Source: Actinoplanes derwentensis
GTDB taxonomy: Bacteria > Actinomycetota > Actinomycetes > Mycobacteriales > Micromonosporaceae
Length of the DNA: 64,000 nt
Reading direction: 5' to 3'
Assembly: GCF_900104725.1 (NCBI RefSeq)
Contig: NZ_LT629758.1
Coordinates: 8,456,001 to 8,520,000, forward strand
Shown: in pieces, positions 15,370 to 25,218 of the stretch
How the letters are laid out: the number at the start of each line of letters is the position of its first letter
Position numbering within the stretch: position 1 is the stretch's first letter
The notes under the pieces: generated by a model
Told to the model about the DNA's origin: nothing
What the model saw: the letters and a program-made list of their open reading frames with translations, nothing else
Database searches by the model: none
Program-made: the position numbers and the translations under genes

Positions 15370-16580
15370 GAACTCTCCTGTGCCGCTGCGTGCAGCTCGC
15401 CCTCGGCGAGCCGGATCCGAAGAATGTCGCCGGCGGCCACCTCGTCCGCGGCGCGGACCACGTGACCGTCGGAACGTTGCACGATCGCGTAACCCCGCTC
15501 CAGCGTCTTCGCCGGGGACAGAGCCCGCAGCCGGGCGACGGTGTGTTCCAGCGCGTCGTCGGCGCGGCTGAGCCGGTGCTCCAGGCTGCGGGCGGCCCGG
15601 TCGCGCAGGGTCGTCGCCTCGGCGGCCCGCTGGTCGAGCAGTGCCTCCGGCCGGGCCAGCACCGGCCGGGACCGCCAGGACTCGATCCGCTGCCGCTCCC
15701 GGTCGATCAGGTGGGTGATCGCCCGGTCGAGCCGCGCTTTCGCGTGCGAGATCAGCCGCTGCTCCTCGGCCAGGTCGGGCACGATCCGCTCGGCCGCGTT
15801 GGTCGGGGTGGAGGCGCGCACGTCGGCGACGTGGTCGAGCAGCGGACTGTCGGTCTCGTGGCCGATGGCGCTGACCACCGGTGTGCGGGCGGCGAACACC
15901 GCCCGGCACAGTGCCTCGTCGGAGAAGGGCAGCAGGTCCTCGACGCTGCCGCCGCCGCGGGCGATCACGATCACGTCGATGGTGTCGTCACCGTCGAGGA
16001 CCTTGAGCGCGTCGATGATCTGCGGCACCGCAGTCGGGCCCTGGACCGGCACGTTCATCACCCGGAAGTCGACGGACGGCCAGCGGCGCTGTGCGTTGAC
16101 CAGCACGTCGCGCTCGGCGGCGCTGGCCCGGCCGGTGATCAGGCCGACTCGGCGGGGGAGGAACGGCAGCCGTCGTTTGCGCTCGCGGGCGAACAAGCCC
16201 TCTGCGGCGAGGTGCTTCTTCAACATCTCCAGCCGGGCCAGCAGCTCGCCGAGCCCGACCTGGCGGATCTCGTCGGCCCGCAGGCTGAGCGTGCCGCGGG
16301 CCGGATAGAACTCGGGTTTGGCGTGCAGTACCACCCGGGCGCCCTCGGACAGCTGAGGCGCCCCGGCGTGGATGACGTCGTTGCTGGTGGTGACGGTCAG
16401 GCTGAGGTCGGTCGCCGGGTCCCGAAGGGTCAGGAAGACCATGCTGGAACCGGGACGGCGGCTGATCTGTGCGACCTGCCCGTCGACCCAGACCCAACCC
16501 AGCTTGCCGATCCAGGCCGTGATCTTCTGGCTGACGACGCGAACCGGCCACGGCTCGTCGGCGGTGCTGGGGTTGTTCAC
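15366..16580 (-). CDS. xseA: Exodeoxyribonuclease VII large subunit
   Basis: Catalytic subunit degrading single-stranded DNA to oligonucleotides in repair and recombination. An N-terminal OB-fold (about 15-110, GWVWVDGQVAQIS and YPARGTLSL) is followed by the catalytic domain with ERKRRLPFLPRRVGLITG (about 132-149), VIVIARGGGSVEDLLPF (about 205-221) and SAIGHETDSPLLDHVADVRA (about 237-256). A long helical region follows, and the C-terminal segment ALSPAKTLERGYAIV closes it. Length 404 is usual. First gene of the xseA-xseB pair; the membrane protein gene upstream on the same strand ends 9 bases before it. Confidence 0.96.
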   Translation of the reverse strand: MNNPSTADEPWPVRVVSQKITAWIGKLGWVWVDGQVAQISRRPGSSMVFLTLRDPATDLSLTVTTSNDVIHAGAPQLSEGARVVLHAKPEFYPARGTLSLRADEIRQVGLGELLARLEMLKKHLAAEGLFARERKRRLPFLPRRVGLITGRASAAERDVLVNAQRRWPSVDFRVMNVPVQGPTAVPQIIDALKVLDGDDTIDVIVIARGGGSVEDLLPFSDEALCRAVFAARTPVVSAIGHETDSPLLDHVADVRASTPTNAAERIVPDLAEEQRLISHAKARLDRAITHLIDRERQRIESWRSRPVLARPEALLDQRAAEATTLRDRAARSLEHRLSRADDALEHTVARLRALSPAKTLERGYAIVQRSDGHVVRAADEVAAGDILRIRLAEGELHAAAQESS

Positions 16581-16589
16581 CGGGCCAGA

Positions 16590-17018
16590 TTACGGAAGCC
16601 CACCGACATTTTCGGTGGCGCGCGGTTCGGCGTGGCCGGGGTAGTGGCTCAGATCCACCGGGGTGCGCCGTTCCGGCAGCAGTCGCTCGGCCAGCGCCAG
16701 CGCGACGGTCAGCAGCAGTCCGGCACAGCTCCAGAAGATCAGGTCAGCGGCCGTGTGGAACCAGTCGATCAGCGGGAACGGGTAGCCGTACAGCAGTCCG
16801 GTCAGGCCGGGGATCGGCACGAGGATCAGGGCGGCGAAACTCGGCATCGGCCGGCGCCGGACCAGCAGCAGGATGCCGCCGACGCAGAGCCCGATATGAA
16901 AGACCAGGTAGGTGACGGTGAGTCCGCCGTCCAGTTCGACGGCGAGGTCGAGAAGGCCGATACCGAGCAGGAGCCAGCCGGCCATCACCCGGAGCACAGC
17001 CGGGATCGATGCCCACAT
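16590..17018 (-). CDS. Small four-helix membrane protein
   Basis: Not assigned to a named family. The 142 residues hold about four hydrophobic segments (roughly 8-28, 34-53, 60-76 and 87-110), with a basic RRRP loop between the second and third and a polar tail. It lies just upstream of xseA on the same strand (9-base gap) and divergent from ispH. The placement suggests co-transcription with xseAB but does not give a function. A DUF-type membrane family is likely. Confidence 0.7.
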   Translation of the reverse strand: MWASIPAVLRVMAGWLLLGIGLLDLAVELDGGLTVTYLVFHIGLCVGGILLLVRRRPMPSFAALILVPIPGLTGLLYGYPFPLIDWFHTAADLIFWSCAGLLLTVALALAERLLPERRTPVDLSHYPGHAEPRATENVGGLP

Positions 17019-17113
17019 AAGTCAATTATGTCCTTATTCGCCCATTATTCGGTGCGAAACAGGCCGGGCCTGTGGCGGATATCGCAGAGAGGCGGGGCAG
17101 GGGATGGTGCACG

Positions 17114-17119
17114 TACCAT
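17114..17119 (+). promoter_or_regulatory. -10 box of ispH (leaderless)
   Basis: TACCAT lies 6 bases before the GTG start at 17126. No ribosome-binding site is present, consistent with a leaderless transcript. Confidence 0.45.
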
Positions 17120-17125
17120 GGCCGG

Positions 17126-18100
17126 GTGACTGAAGCTCGTAAGCGTGTGTTGCTCGCCAAGCCGCGTGGCTACTGCGCCGGCGTCGACCGCGCCGTGCAG
17201 ACCGTCGAGGAGGCGCTGAAGCTCTACGGCGCCCCGGTCTACGTGCGCAAGCAGATCGTGCACAACAAGCATGTGGTCAACACCCTGGAGGCCAGCGGCG
17301 CGATCTTCGTGGAGGAGAACTACGAGGTCCCCGAGGGCTCAACCGTGGTCTTCTCGGCGCACGGCGTGGCCCCCGAGGTGCACGAGCAGGCCCGCGAGCG
17401 CAACCTCAAGGCGATCGACGCGACTTGCCCGCTGGTGACGAAGGTGCACCACGAGGCGAAACGGTTCGCCGCCGAGGACTACGACATCCTCCTCATCGGC
17501 CACGAAGGTCACGAGGAGGTCGTCGGCACCGCCGGTGAGGCTCCGAGACACATCCAGCTCGTCGACGGCCCCGACAGCGTGGACAACATCGTGATCCGTG
17601 ACCCGTCGAAAGTCGTCTGGCTGTCGCAGACCACCCTCTCGGTCGACGAGACGATGGAGACGGTGGCCCGGCTCAAGACGAGACTGCCGCTGCTCCAGTC
17701 GCCGCCGAGCGACGACATCTGCTATGCCACGTCCAACCGCCAGCACGTGATCAAAGAGATCGCGCCGGAGTGCGACGTGGTGATCGTGGTCGGCTCGACC
17801 AACTCGTCCAACTCGGTGCGCCTGGTCGAGGTCGCCCTCGGCGCCGGCGCGCGGGCCGGGCACCTGGTCGACTACGCCTCCGAGATCCAGGACGAATGGC
17901 TGGAGGGCGCCACCACGGTCGGTGTGTCGTCCGGCGCGAGCGTCCCTGACGAACTGGTCATGGAGGTGCTCGGCCACCTCGCCACCCGTGGCTTCGGCGA
18001 GGTCACCGAGTTCACCACCGCCGAGGAGCGGCTCACCTTCTCCCTCCCGCAGGAGCTGCGCCGCGACATGAAGAAAGCCGCGGCGGCCAAAGCTAGCTGA
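17126..18100 (+). CDS. ispH: 4-hydroxy-3-methylbut-2-enyl diphosphate reductase
   Basis: Last step of the MEP pathway: reduces HMBPP to IPP and DMAPP with an iron-sulfur cluster. The three cluster-ligating cysteines are visible: C17 in [12 protein letters not shown]101 in DATCPLVTK and C199 in [10 protein letters not shown]. Other family segments are [12 protein letters not shown] and the [13 protein letters not shown] motif. Length 324 is normal. GTG 17126 is favoured because conserved sequence begins 7 residues later and a TACCAT box precedes it; the longer in-frame start at 17072 adds 18 unlikely residues. It supplies substrate for the prenyltransferase at 3.4 kb. Convergent with rmuC, with 8 bases of overlap. 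Confidence 0.97.
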   Translation: MTEARKRVLLAKPRGYCAGVDRAVQTVEEALKLYGAPVYVRKQIVHNKHVVNTLEASGAIFVEENYEVPEGSTVVFSAHGVAPEVHEQARERNLKAIDATCPLVTKVHHEAKRFAAEDYDILLIGHEGHEEVVGTAGEAPRHIQLVDGPDSVDNIVIRDPSKVVWLSQTTLSVDETMETVARLKTRLPLLQSPPSDDICYATSNRQHVIKEIAPECDVVIVVGSTNSSNSVRLVEVALGAGARAGHLVDYASEIQDEWLEGATTVGVSSGASVPDELVMEVLGHLATRGFGEVTEFTTAEERLTFSLPQELRRDMKKAAAAKAS

Positions 18101-19226
18101 ACTCGGGAGCCTGTGGCTGACGAGGGGCGACCTCCACCTGGACGGGTGGGGGCAGCTCCTCGTCCGAGACGCCCATCTCGGCCATCTTGCGGGCGCTGAC
18201 CAGCACCCGTGACTCCAGCGAGCCGACCGCCCGGTTGTATGCGGTGACCGCCCCGGACAGCGATGTCCCCAGCTTGTCCACATGGTCACCGAGCGTCGAC
18301 AGCCGGCCGTAGAGTTCCCGGGCCAGCCCGTGCACAGCGGCCGCGTTGCGGGTCAGTGCCTCCTGCCGCCAGGAGTAGGCGACCGTCCGCAGCATCGCGA
18401 TCAGGGTCGCCGGGGTGGCCAGCACGATGCCCCGGCGGAAAGCGTGCTCCATCAGCGTCGGGTCCCGTTGCAGTGCCGCATCCAGGAACGGGTCGGCCGG
18501 CACGAAGAGCACCACGAAGTCCGGTGAGGACTCGAACGCCGTCCAGTACCGTTTTCCGGCGAGTGCGTCGATGTGCCCGCGCAGGTGCCGGGCGTGCTGG
18601 TCCAGATGCCCGTCCCGGGTGTGTTCGTCGCGAGCCTCCATCGCGGACAGATAACCCTCCAAGGGCGCTTTCGCGTCAACGACCACGGTCCGGCCACCGT
18701 GCAACTGAACGACCAGGTCCGGCCGTACGCCATGGTCGTCGGTCGACGCGGTGACCTGCTCGGCGAAGTCGCAATGCTCCAGCAGACCGGCCGCCTCGAC
18801 GATCCGCTTCAGCTGATGCTCACCCCAGCGCCCGCGCACCTGCGGAGCACGCAACGCCGCGACCAGCTGGCGGGTCTCGGTGCGCAGCTCGCCGGAGACC
18901 GCACCCATCGACCGCACCTGTTCCCGCAGCTCAGCGTAGGCGTCCACCCGGTCGTGCTCCAGCTGGGCGACCCGGTCCTCGTAGCGGCGCAGCGTGTCGT
19001 GCAGCGGCGCCACCGCACGGGCCACCGCCTCCTGGGACTGGACGGTCGCCTCATAGGACAGTGCCCGCAACGACTGTTCCAGACGATCCTCCCCGTCGCG
19101 GGCGGCCTCCAGGGTCGCTTCCAGACGGGCGATGTCGGTCGCTGCGCGGCCCCGGGCCGCCAGCCAGCCCACCGCCCCACCGGCGGCCAGGCAGGCGAGG
19201 ACCACGGCGAGTGTTGAGAACGTCAC
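18093..19226 (-). CDS. rmuC: RmuC-family DNA recombination protein
   Basis: RmuC proteins are membrane-anchored, nuclease-fold proteins limiting recombination at inverted repeats. Residues about 3-25 form a transmembrane helix ([20 protein letters not shown]), followed by a coiled-coil to about 120. The RmuC domain (about 125-340) contains [39 protein letters not shown] (a PD-D/E-x-K-like core) and the [12 protein letters not shown] and ILATP-like ([13 protein letters not shown]) segments. GTG 19226 was chosen because it places the anchor at the N-terminus. Upstream in-frame codons reach into the divergent gene. Confidence 0.88.
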   Translation of the reverse strand: MTFSTLAVVLACLAAGGAVGWLAARGRAATDIARLEATLEAARDGEDRLEQSLRALSYEATVQSQEAVARAVAPLHDTLRRYEDRVAQLEHDRVDAYAELREQVRSMGAVSGELRTETRQLVAALRAPQVRGRWGEHQLKRIVEAAGLLEHCDFAEQVTASTDDHGVRPDLVVQLHGGRTVVVDAKAPLEGYLSAMEARDEHTRDGHLDQHARHLRGHIDALAGKRYWTAFESSPDFVVLFVPADPFLDAALQRDPTLMEHAFRRGIVLATPATLIAMLRTVAYSWRQEALTRNAAAVHGLARELYGRLSTLGDHVDKLGTSLSGAVTAYNRAVGSLESRVLVSARKMAEMGVSDEELPPPVQVEVAPRQPQAPEFS

Positions 19227-19267
19227 CACCGAAGATTGCCAGACAGAAAGCACACAGTTTGCGCGGG

Positions 19268-19273
19268 TACCTT
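19268..19273 (+). promoter_or_regulatory. -10 box for the Gly-rich-tail protein gene
   Basis: TACCTT lies 7 bases before ATG 19281; GGAG also lies between them, so either a leaderless or a very short-leader transcript is possible. Confidence 0.4.
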
Positions 19274-19280
19274 GGAGAAC

Positions 19281-19988
19281 ATGAAGGGCGTGTTGTTGAT
19301 CCTGGCCATCGTCGCGGTGATCGCCCTGGTCATCGCCGCGACTCAACGAGGCGGGCAGGCCCGCCAGCAGACGAGTCTCGCCGACGCGAGAGCCGAAGCC
19401 CAGAGGTGGTATGAGCGTCTCGGCGGCCAGGTGATGAACCTGAGTTCCGAGGAGCCCGCCGCGCGGCAGGCGCTGGCCGACGCGAGCGAGCGCTACAACG
19501 CCGCCGGTGGTCAGATGCAGACCGCCGATTCGGTACGACAATTCGAGCTGGCCCGAGAGTCCGCTCTCGAAGGCTTGCAGTATGTGCGTGCTGCTCGCCT
19601 GGCGATGGGCCTCGACCCCGGCCCGGACCTGCCGCCGCTGAGTTCCGCCCAGGGCGCGGGCCAGATCACCCAGGCCCGTGAGGTCAACGTGCAGGGCCAC
19701 TCCTACCGGGCGGCGCCTCAGCCCGGTTCGGACACCCCGTACTACTACCCGGGCGGCTGGGTGCAGGGTCGCCCGGTGCCCGCCGGGTGGTATTCGACCC
19801 CGGTCTGGAAGACGGCGCTCGGCGCGGGCGCCGGTGTCCTCGGCGGGATGTTGATCTTCGACGCCCTGTTCTCACCGGGCTTCGGTGACTTCGGTGGCGG
19901 CGATCTCGGTGGTGGCGGCGACTTCGCCGGGCCGGACTTCGGTGGCGGAGATGTCGGTGGCGGCGATTTCGGCGGCTTCGACTTCTAA
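19281..19988 (+). CDS. Membrane-anchored protein with Gly-Asp-Phe-rich C-terminus
   Basis: Unassigned. The N-terminal hydrophobic segment (GVLLILAIVAVIALVIAA, residues 3-20) is a signal anchor. A helical region follows (about 25-110: ADARAEAQRWYERLGGQVM, ASERYNAAGGQM, RESALEGLQYVRAARLAMG), resembling conserved actinobacterial proteins with an LPPL-type linker. Then come a Tyr/Pro-rich segment (DTPYYYPGGWVQGRPVPAGW), a second hydrophobic stretch (ALGAGAGVLGGMLIFDALF, about 178-196) and a tail of GGGDF/GGGD repeats ending GGFDF. Such Gly-rich tails occur in TPM/YgcG-like membrane proteins, but the TPM domain itself is not evident. Divergent from rmuC. Confidence 0.7.
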   Translation: MKGVLLILAIVAVIALVIAATQRGGQARQQTSLADARAEAQRWYERLGGQVMNLSSEEPAARQALADASERYNAAGGQMQTADSVRQFELARESALEGLQYVRAARLAMGLDPGPDLPPLSSAQGAGQITQAREVNVQGHSYRAAPQPGSDTPYYYPGGWVQGRPVPAGWYSTPVWKTALGAGAGVLGGMLIFDALFSPGFGDFGGGDLGGGGDFAGPDFGGGDVGGGDFGGFDF

Positions 19989-20533
19989 CGGGGCAGGTGC
20001 CGGTCCAGCGCCCGGCGCAATGCCCGCGGGCCCGGCCAGATCTGGGTGAGGTCGGCGAGGAAAGCCGGCCCCCGCGGCGTGTCGGTCAGCACCGGCCCGC
20101 CCGCCGCGCCCGCCTGGACCGGGTGGACGCTGTCCAGATCAGCCGGAATCACCTCCAGCACGGTCCGCAGACCTTCCCGGCGGATCACCGCGGCCGAGAC
20201 GTCCGCCCAGTCCAGCAGGATCGGATCGGATTCCTGGCTGGCCAGCTCCAGCCCGCCGGACGAGATCCGCACCCAGGTCCGCAGCGCGGCCCGGGCCGAG
20301 ACCGTGTAGGCCCCGGCCACCACCGCCCCGACCAGCATCGCCTGCGCCACGATCGCCCACCACGGATCGCCGGTGTCACCGGCGATCCAGCCGACCACCG
20401 GCGACACCGCCAGGTAAGCGACCATCAGCACGGCGAACATCATCACGAAGGTCCGGCCTGGGGACGCCCGGAACAGCACCGCATCCCGGGCCGGGGCCCG
20501 GACCTCCTCGGGGGCGATCGACATGCCTCCCAT
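19985..20533 (-). CDS. Two-helix membrane protein with cytoplasmic PH-like domain (tentative)
   Basis: Not assigned to a named family. Two transmembrane helices (about 28-48 and 58-80, with AGDTGDPWW between) are followed by a beta-rich domain (about 88-182) with WVRISSGGLELAS and ILLDWADVSAAVIRREGL, reminiscent of bacterial PH domains that sit behind helix pairs. Its stop codon overlaps that of the convergent Gly-rich-tail gene by 3-4 bases. ATG 20533 is used; ATG 20524 three codons in is equally possible, since the GGGAGG between them fits neither well. Upstream valS is on the same strand, 14 bases away, so co-transcription is likely. Confidence 0.7.
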   Translation of the reverse strand: MGGMSIAPEEVRAPARDAVLFRASPGRTFVMMFAVLMVAYLAVSPVVGWIAGDTGDPWWAIVAQAMLVGAVVAGAYTVSARAALRTWVRISSGGLELASQESDPILLDWADVSAAVIRREGLRTVLEVIPADLDSVHPVQAGAAGGPVLTDTPRGPAFLADLTQIWPGPRALRRALDRHLPR

Positions 20534-20547
20534 GGTGATAGGCGCGC

Positions 20548-23073
20548 TCAGAAAGCGCAGGCGATCACCAGTTCCGAGGTGCGGTCGCGAAGCAGGTCCA
20601 GCTTGCCGATCCGGGCCGCCGCACGGAAGTCGCCGTCGATCAGCGCCAGCCGTTCCAGCAGCTCGGCCGGACCGAACGCCTCAGCGACCGGCACCTCGGT
20701 CCGCATCGACACTTTCCGGTCCGATTTAGCCCGGCGGACCTGCCGCAGCGCCTCACCCGCCAGATCCAGCAGCGACGAGTCGGACTCCGGCAGCTCATCC
20801 CGGTCCGGCCACCGGGCCGTGTGCACCGAACCGTCCCGCCACCAGGACCAGACCTCCTCGGTGACGAACGGCAGGAACGGTGCGAACAGCCGCAACAGCA
20901 CCGACAGGCCGGTGGCCAGCGCGGCCCGGGCCGAGTCGGCGCCCGGGCCCACCCCGTACGCCCGGTCCTTGACCAGCTCGATGTAGTCGTCGCAGAACGT
21001 CCAGAAGAACGTCTCCGTCGCCTGCAGCGCGTCGGTGTGCTGGTACTCCTCGAACGCTGTGGTCGCGGTCGCGACCACCTCGCGCAACCGGCCCAGCATC
21101 GCCAGGTCCAGCGGTTCGGTGACCGGCGCGCTCGCCGGATCGCCGAAACCGAGTGCGAACCTCGACGCGTTCAGCAGCTTCATCGCCAGCCGCCGGCCGA
21201 CCTTCAGCTGGGCCGGCTCGAACGCCAGATCCGCACCGGGACGGCCGCCCGCCGCCCAGTAACGGACCGCGTCCGAACCGAACCGGTCGAGCAGATCGAT
21301 CGGGGTCTCCACCGCGTTGCCCAGCGACTTCGAGATCTTCTTGTGGTCCGGGTCGAGGATCCAGCCGTTGATCATCGCCCGCTTCCACGGAAGGCGGCCG
21401 GCTCCCGGCAGCTGGGCTGCTCGCAGGACCGACGTGAACAGCCAGGTCCGGATGATCTCCTGACCCTGCGGGCGCAGGTCCATCGGATACGTCCGGGCGT
21501 GCAGGTCCGGGTCGGTGCTCCAACCGGTGACGATCTGCGGAGTCAACGACGACGTCGCCCACGTGTCCATCACGTCCGGGTCGGCGGTGAAACCACCCGG
21601 GACGTCCCGCTGCGCCTCGGTGAATCCCGGCGGGCACTCCGACGACGGGTCGACCGGCAGCGCTTCATCGTCCGGCAGGAGCAGCCGGTCGTAGTCGGGC
21701 TCTCCGGAGGCGTCCAAGCCGTACCAGACCGGGATCGGGACACCGAAGAACCGTTGACGACTGATCAGCCAGTCACCGGTCAGGCCGTTGACCCAGTGCT
21801 CGTACCGATGCCGCATGTTCTCCGGGGCCCACCGCAGCTCCCGGCCCCGGGCCAGCATCGACTCCCGCAACTCCGGGTCACGGCCGCCGTTGCGGATGAA
21901 CCACTGACGGCTCGTGACGATCTCCAGCGGCCGGTCACCGCGCTCGTAGAACTTGACCGGATGCGTCACCGGCCGCGGCTCACCGATCAGATCGCCGGTC
22001 TCCCGCAGGATCCGGACCATCTCGGTGCGCGCGGCGTTGACCGTCAGACCCGCCAGCCCTTGATAACCCGCGACCGGGACACCGGCCGGAGCGTCCGGCA
22101 GGAACCGGCCGTCCCGGCCCAGGACCACCCGGGTCCCCAGATCCAGGTCACGCCACCACACGACATCGGTCAGGTCACCGAACGTGCAGACCATCGCGAT
22201 ACCGGTGCCCTTGTCGGCAGAGGCCAGCGGATGCGCCCGGACCGGGACCTCGACGTCGAAGAACGGCGTCCGGACCGACGTCAGCCCCGCGAACCGCGGA
22301 TCGTCCGGGTGATGGACCAGCGCGACACACGCCGGCAGCAACTCCGGGCGCGTCGTGTCGATCTCGACCGGCCCGTCCGGGCCGTGAAAACGCAACTTGT
22401 GGTACGCGCCGGGCCGCTCGCGATCCTCCAACTCGGCCTGCGCGACAGCCGTGCGGAAGCCGATGTCCCACAGTGTCGGCGCCTCCGACGAGTACGCCTG
22501 ACCAGCGGCCAGGTTCGCCAGGAACGCCCGCTGCGAGACGGCCCGTGACTTGGCGCCGATCGTCGTATACGTCAAATTCCAGTCGACGGACAGGCCCAGC
22601 CGCCGCCACAGCGCCTCGAACCCCTTCTCGTCCTCGACCGTCAGCCTGTTGCACAGCTCGACGAAGTTACGCCGGGAGATCGCCTGCTGCTGCTTCGGCG
22701 CCTTCGCGGGCGGCTGCCACTCCGGGTCGTACGGCAGCGACGGGTCGCAGCGGACCCCGAACAGGTTCTGCACACGCCGCTCGGTCGGCAACCCGTTGTC
22801 GTCGAACCCCATCGGATAGAAGACGGTCTTGCCGCGCATCCGCTGGAATCGCGCGACCGCGTCGGTGTGCGTGTAGGCGAAGACGTGCCCGATGTGCAAC
22901 GAGCCGGATACGGTCGGCGGAGGGGTGTCGATCGCATACACGCCGGCCCGCTCCTGGGAACGGTCGAACGCGTATGTCTCCTCCTCCTGCCAGTGCGGCG
23001 CCCACTTCTCCTCGAGCCCGTCCAGCGACGGTTTCTCGGGGAGACCGGGACGCCCGGTTCCCGTATCAGTCAT
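20548..23073 (-). CDS. valS: Valyl-tRNA synthetase
   Basis: Charges tRNA-Val; class I synthetase, cytoplasmic. The HIGH motif appears as SGSLHIGHVFAYTHTD (about 57-72) and the KMSKS loop as KISKSLGNAVETP (about 577-589, Ile for Met). The editing domain lies between them, and the C-terminal tRNA-binding domain includes KSDRKVSMRTEVPV. At 841 residues it is the shorter actinobacterial form, lacking a long C-terminal coiled-coil. The ATG follows a clear frame start; no T-box leader is visible in the 63 bases upstream. Confidence 0.97.
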   Translation of the reverse strand: MTDTGTGRPGLPEKPSLDGLEEKWAPHWQEEETYAFDRSQERAGVYAIDTPPPTVSGSLHIGHVFAYTHTDAVARFQRMRGKTVFYPMGFDDNGLPTERRVQNLFGVRCDPSLPYDPEWQPPAKAPKQQQAISRRNFVELCNRLTVEDEKGFEALWRRLGLSVDWNLTYTTIGAKSRAVSQRAFLANLAAGQAYSSEAPTLWDIGFRTAVAQAELEDRERPGAYHKLRFHGPDGPVEIDTTRPELLPACVALVHHPDDPRFAGLTSVRTPFFDVEVPVRAHPLASADKGTGIAMVCTFGDLTDVVWWRDLDLGTRVVLGRDGRFLPDAPAGVPVAGYQGLAGLTVNAARTEMVRILRETGDLIGEPRPVTHPVKFYERGDRPLEIVTSRQWFIRNGGRDPELRESMLARGRELRWAPENMRHRYEHWVNGLTGDWLISRQRFFGVPIPVWYGLDASGEPDYDRLLLPDDEALPVDPSSECPPGFTEAQRDVPGGFTADPDVMDTWATSSLTPQIVTGWSTDPDLHARTYPMDLRPQGQEIIRTWLFTSVLRAAQLPGAGRLPWKRAMINGWILDPDHKKISKSLGNAVETPIDLLDRFGSDAVRYWAAGGRPGADLAFEPAQLKVGRRLAMKLLNASRFALGFGDPASAPVTEPLDLAMLGRLREVVATATTAFEEYQHTDALQATETFFWTFCDDYIELVKDRAYGVGPGADSARAALATGLSVLLRLFAPFLPFVTEEVWSWWRDGSVHTARWPDRDELPESDSSLLDLAGEALRQVRRAKSDRKVSMRTEVPVAEAFGPAELLERLALIDGDFRAAARIGKLDLLRDRTSELVIACAF

Positions 23074-23136
23074 GCGCGCAAGCGTAGAACCGTCCCGAAC
23101 ACTCGGCCACGTGTTTTATCCCGCCCGCCAGCTTGT

Positions 23137-25218
23137 TCATTGCCGCTGTCCGCCATCGGCCGTGTCGTCGTCAGCCGGTCCCGGCCCTGGTCCCGGCTCT
23201 GATCCCGGCTCTGATCCCGGCCATACCGCGATCGCCGTCCGATCGTCAGTGAACGTCTCCCGGTAGAACCCCAGATGCTGCGCGAACGCCAGCAGATCCG
23301 GTGGAGTCCGCCACCGGTCGGCGAGGAACCGGCTGACCGGACCCTGTGCCGTCTCCAGCGGATCCCCCAGCCCGTCCGTCATCATGATCAACGGTGCGCC
23401 GGGCCGCAGATAGAACGACCGTGCGTCCACTTCGGCCGCGCCCGGCAACGATTTCACCGGACTCGAGAAGATCGCTTCGTCTTCGGCTTTGCTCCGGGTC
23501 AGCGGAATCCACTGCTCGTCCTGAAGCGTGAACGCCGCCGAGTCACCGGCGATGTCGGCCAGTATCGCCCGGTGGACACCGGACGGCGACGCTCTGGTCG
23601 CGACCACGAACGCCAGCGCCGTACCCGACATGATCTCCCGAGCCTGGGCGTGCGACACCGGCTCAGCCGGATCCAGCCGGGTGCCCTGCTGCTGAGCGGC
23701 ACTACTGACGTACGGCCAGGCCAGCTCGCAGACGGCGTCGTTGGCGGCCCGCACCATCCGATCCCACGGAACCGCACCGGCCTCCTCCTCCCAGCGCTCC
23801 GGATCGTCCGAAGGCGGCGAGTCCAGCAGATGCTCGACGAGCGCCCGGCTGATCCGGTCACAGATCGCGGCGGCTGCCTCATGCGACCGGGCCGCCGAGG
23901 AGACCCCGTCCGAGATACAGCCGACCAGCCACTCATGGTCCTGAGTGAACTGCACCGTGTACGCGTCCTGTCGTGGTTCCCCACGCTCCTGATGACTGAT
24001 ACCCCGCACCGACGCGGCCCGGTACGCGACCTCGCCGACCTCGGCCCCGTCGATGGTGGTGTCCGGCGGCGGATTCCGGAACCGGTGCGGAACCCGAGGC
24101 CGCACCGCCGCCTGATCCCCCACTTCCCCGACGACCCACCGCTCGTTCGGATGCCGTTCCCACTCCGCCCGAACCGCGACTTCCGGATCCGCCGTGACTT
24201 CCGGCAGGGTCGCGACCTCTGGATCCGCCGTGACTCCCGGGTATGCCGTGACCTCCTGATAGGCCGAAACGTCCGGGTGGACCGTGACTTCCGGCTCCAC
24301 CGGGATCTCCGGCTCGACCGGGATCGCCAGGTAGGTCGTGACCTCTGAGTCGGGCGCGGCCTCCTGAACAGCCGTGACGTCCGCGTCAGCCTGGTCGGTG
24401 CGGTTCACCTCACTGGGCGACGTGCTCCCGCCGGAGCCGTCACCGGCTAGCCGGAGGACCGTCGTCTCCGGTTCCCGATCAGTCTGGTCCGGCGCCGAAC
24501 CGGACTGCTGCCCGTTCTCAGGCCGACCGCTTTCAGGCCGGACAGGCGCCCGCACGAACTGCAGGGTCTGCTCCTCCGGCAGCTCCGCTCCCAGGCCGTA
24601 CCGCGTGGTCTGGTCCTGGTCCTGGTCCTGGTCCTGGGGCGGGGCGGCGTCGTGGCGGTATTGAACTGTCAGATCCTGCTGCGGGTCCGCCCCCAGCCTG
24701 AGCTGAACGGTGTGGTCCTGGTTCTGGTCGACCTCCGCCGTGTCCCGAACGGTTCGGTCCTCGTGCGAGCCGACCTCCCGCACGAACTGCACAGTCTGGT
24801 CTTCTCGTACGTACCGCACGGTCTGATCCTCGTGCTGGCCGACCGGGCGCAGGTGGAGCACGGTCTGGTCCTCGTACTGGTCATCAGTGTTCCCGTGGGG
24901 CTCCGTGCGTGGGCCGGACGCGCTCCCGGTCATCTGCTCCAGCCGGAAGACGGTCGTCGGCTCGTCGTCGTCGCCAGGCAGGTCGTCCTGATGACGACGG
25001 GACATGTACACCCCGGAGTTGCCCGGCGACAGTTGCACCGGTTCGGTGACGGCGCCTCCGTCCAGCCGCACCGGCCTCGTCTGCTCGTCCCAGGGTTCCG
25101 GCCGGTTACTGGGATCCCAGCCGCCCCAGGTAGTCGTGTCCGATTCGGCATCGTCCGGAGCGCGCTGTTCCGGTTCCGGTGCCTTCTTCGGTTCACGGCG
25201 TAGCCAGCCGCCCACCAT
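23137..25218 (-). CDS. PP2C-like phosphatase domain protein with DQTV-repeat N-terminus
   Basis: The C-terminal half (about residues 385-675) resembles a PP2C/SpoIIE-type Ser/Thr phosphatase: GISHQERGEPRQDAYTVQ, a GCISDGVSSAARSHEAA metal motif, an ILADIAGDSAAF segment and LIMMTDGLGDPL. The N-terminal 380 residues are low-complexity. About eight copies of a (E/D)DQTVxxxR-type unit (roughly 105-250, e.g. HEDQTVRYVR, HEDRTVRD, QDLTVQYR, EEQTLQFVR) are followed by PEVT repeats (e.g. PEVTADPEVA, about 300-345). The threonine in an acidic setting recurs in each unit and could be a kinase/phosphatase target or FHA ligand; that is inference. ATG 25218 has GAGG 7 bases upstream. Acts probably in the cytoplasm (no signal peptide). 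Confidence 0.75.
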   Translation of the reverse strand: MVGGWLRREPKKAPEPEQRAPDDAESDTTTWGGWDPSNRPEPWDEQTRPVRLDGGAVTEPVQLSPGNSGVYMSRRHQDDLPGDDDEPTTVFRLEQMTGSASGPRTEPHGNTDDQYEDQTVLHLRPVGQHEDQTVRYVREDQTVQFVREVGSHEDRTVRDTAEVDQNQDHTVQLRLGADPQQDLTVQYRHDAAPPQDQDQDQDQTTRYGLGAELPEEQTLQFVRAPVRPESGRPENGQQSGSAPDQTDREPETTVLRLAGDGSGGSTSPSEVNRTDQADADVTAVQEAAPDSEVTTYLAIPVEPEIPVEPEVTVHPDVSAYQEVTAYPGVTADPEVATLPEVTADPEVAVRAEWERHPNERWVVGEVGDQAAVRPRVPHRFRNPPPDTTIDGAEVGEVAYRAASVRGISHQERGEPRQDAYTVQFTQDHEWLVGCISDGVSSAARSHEAAAAICDRISRALVEHLLDSPPSDDPERWEEEAGAVPWDRMVRAANDAVCELAWPYVSSAAQQQGTRLDPAEPVSHAQAREIMSGTALAFVVATRASPSGVHRAILADIAGDSAAFTLQDEQWIPLTRSKAEDEAIFSSPVKSLPGAAEVDARSFYLRPGAPLIMMTDGLGDPLETAQGPVSRFLADRWRTPPDLLAFAQHLGFYRETFTDDRTAIAVWPGSEPGSEPGPGPGPADDDTADGGQRQ

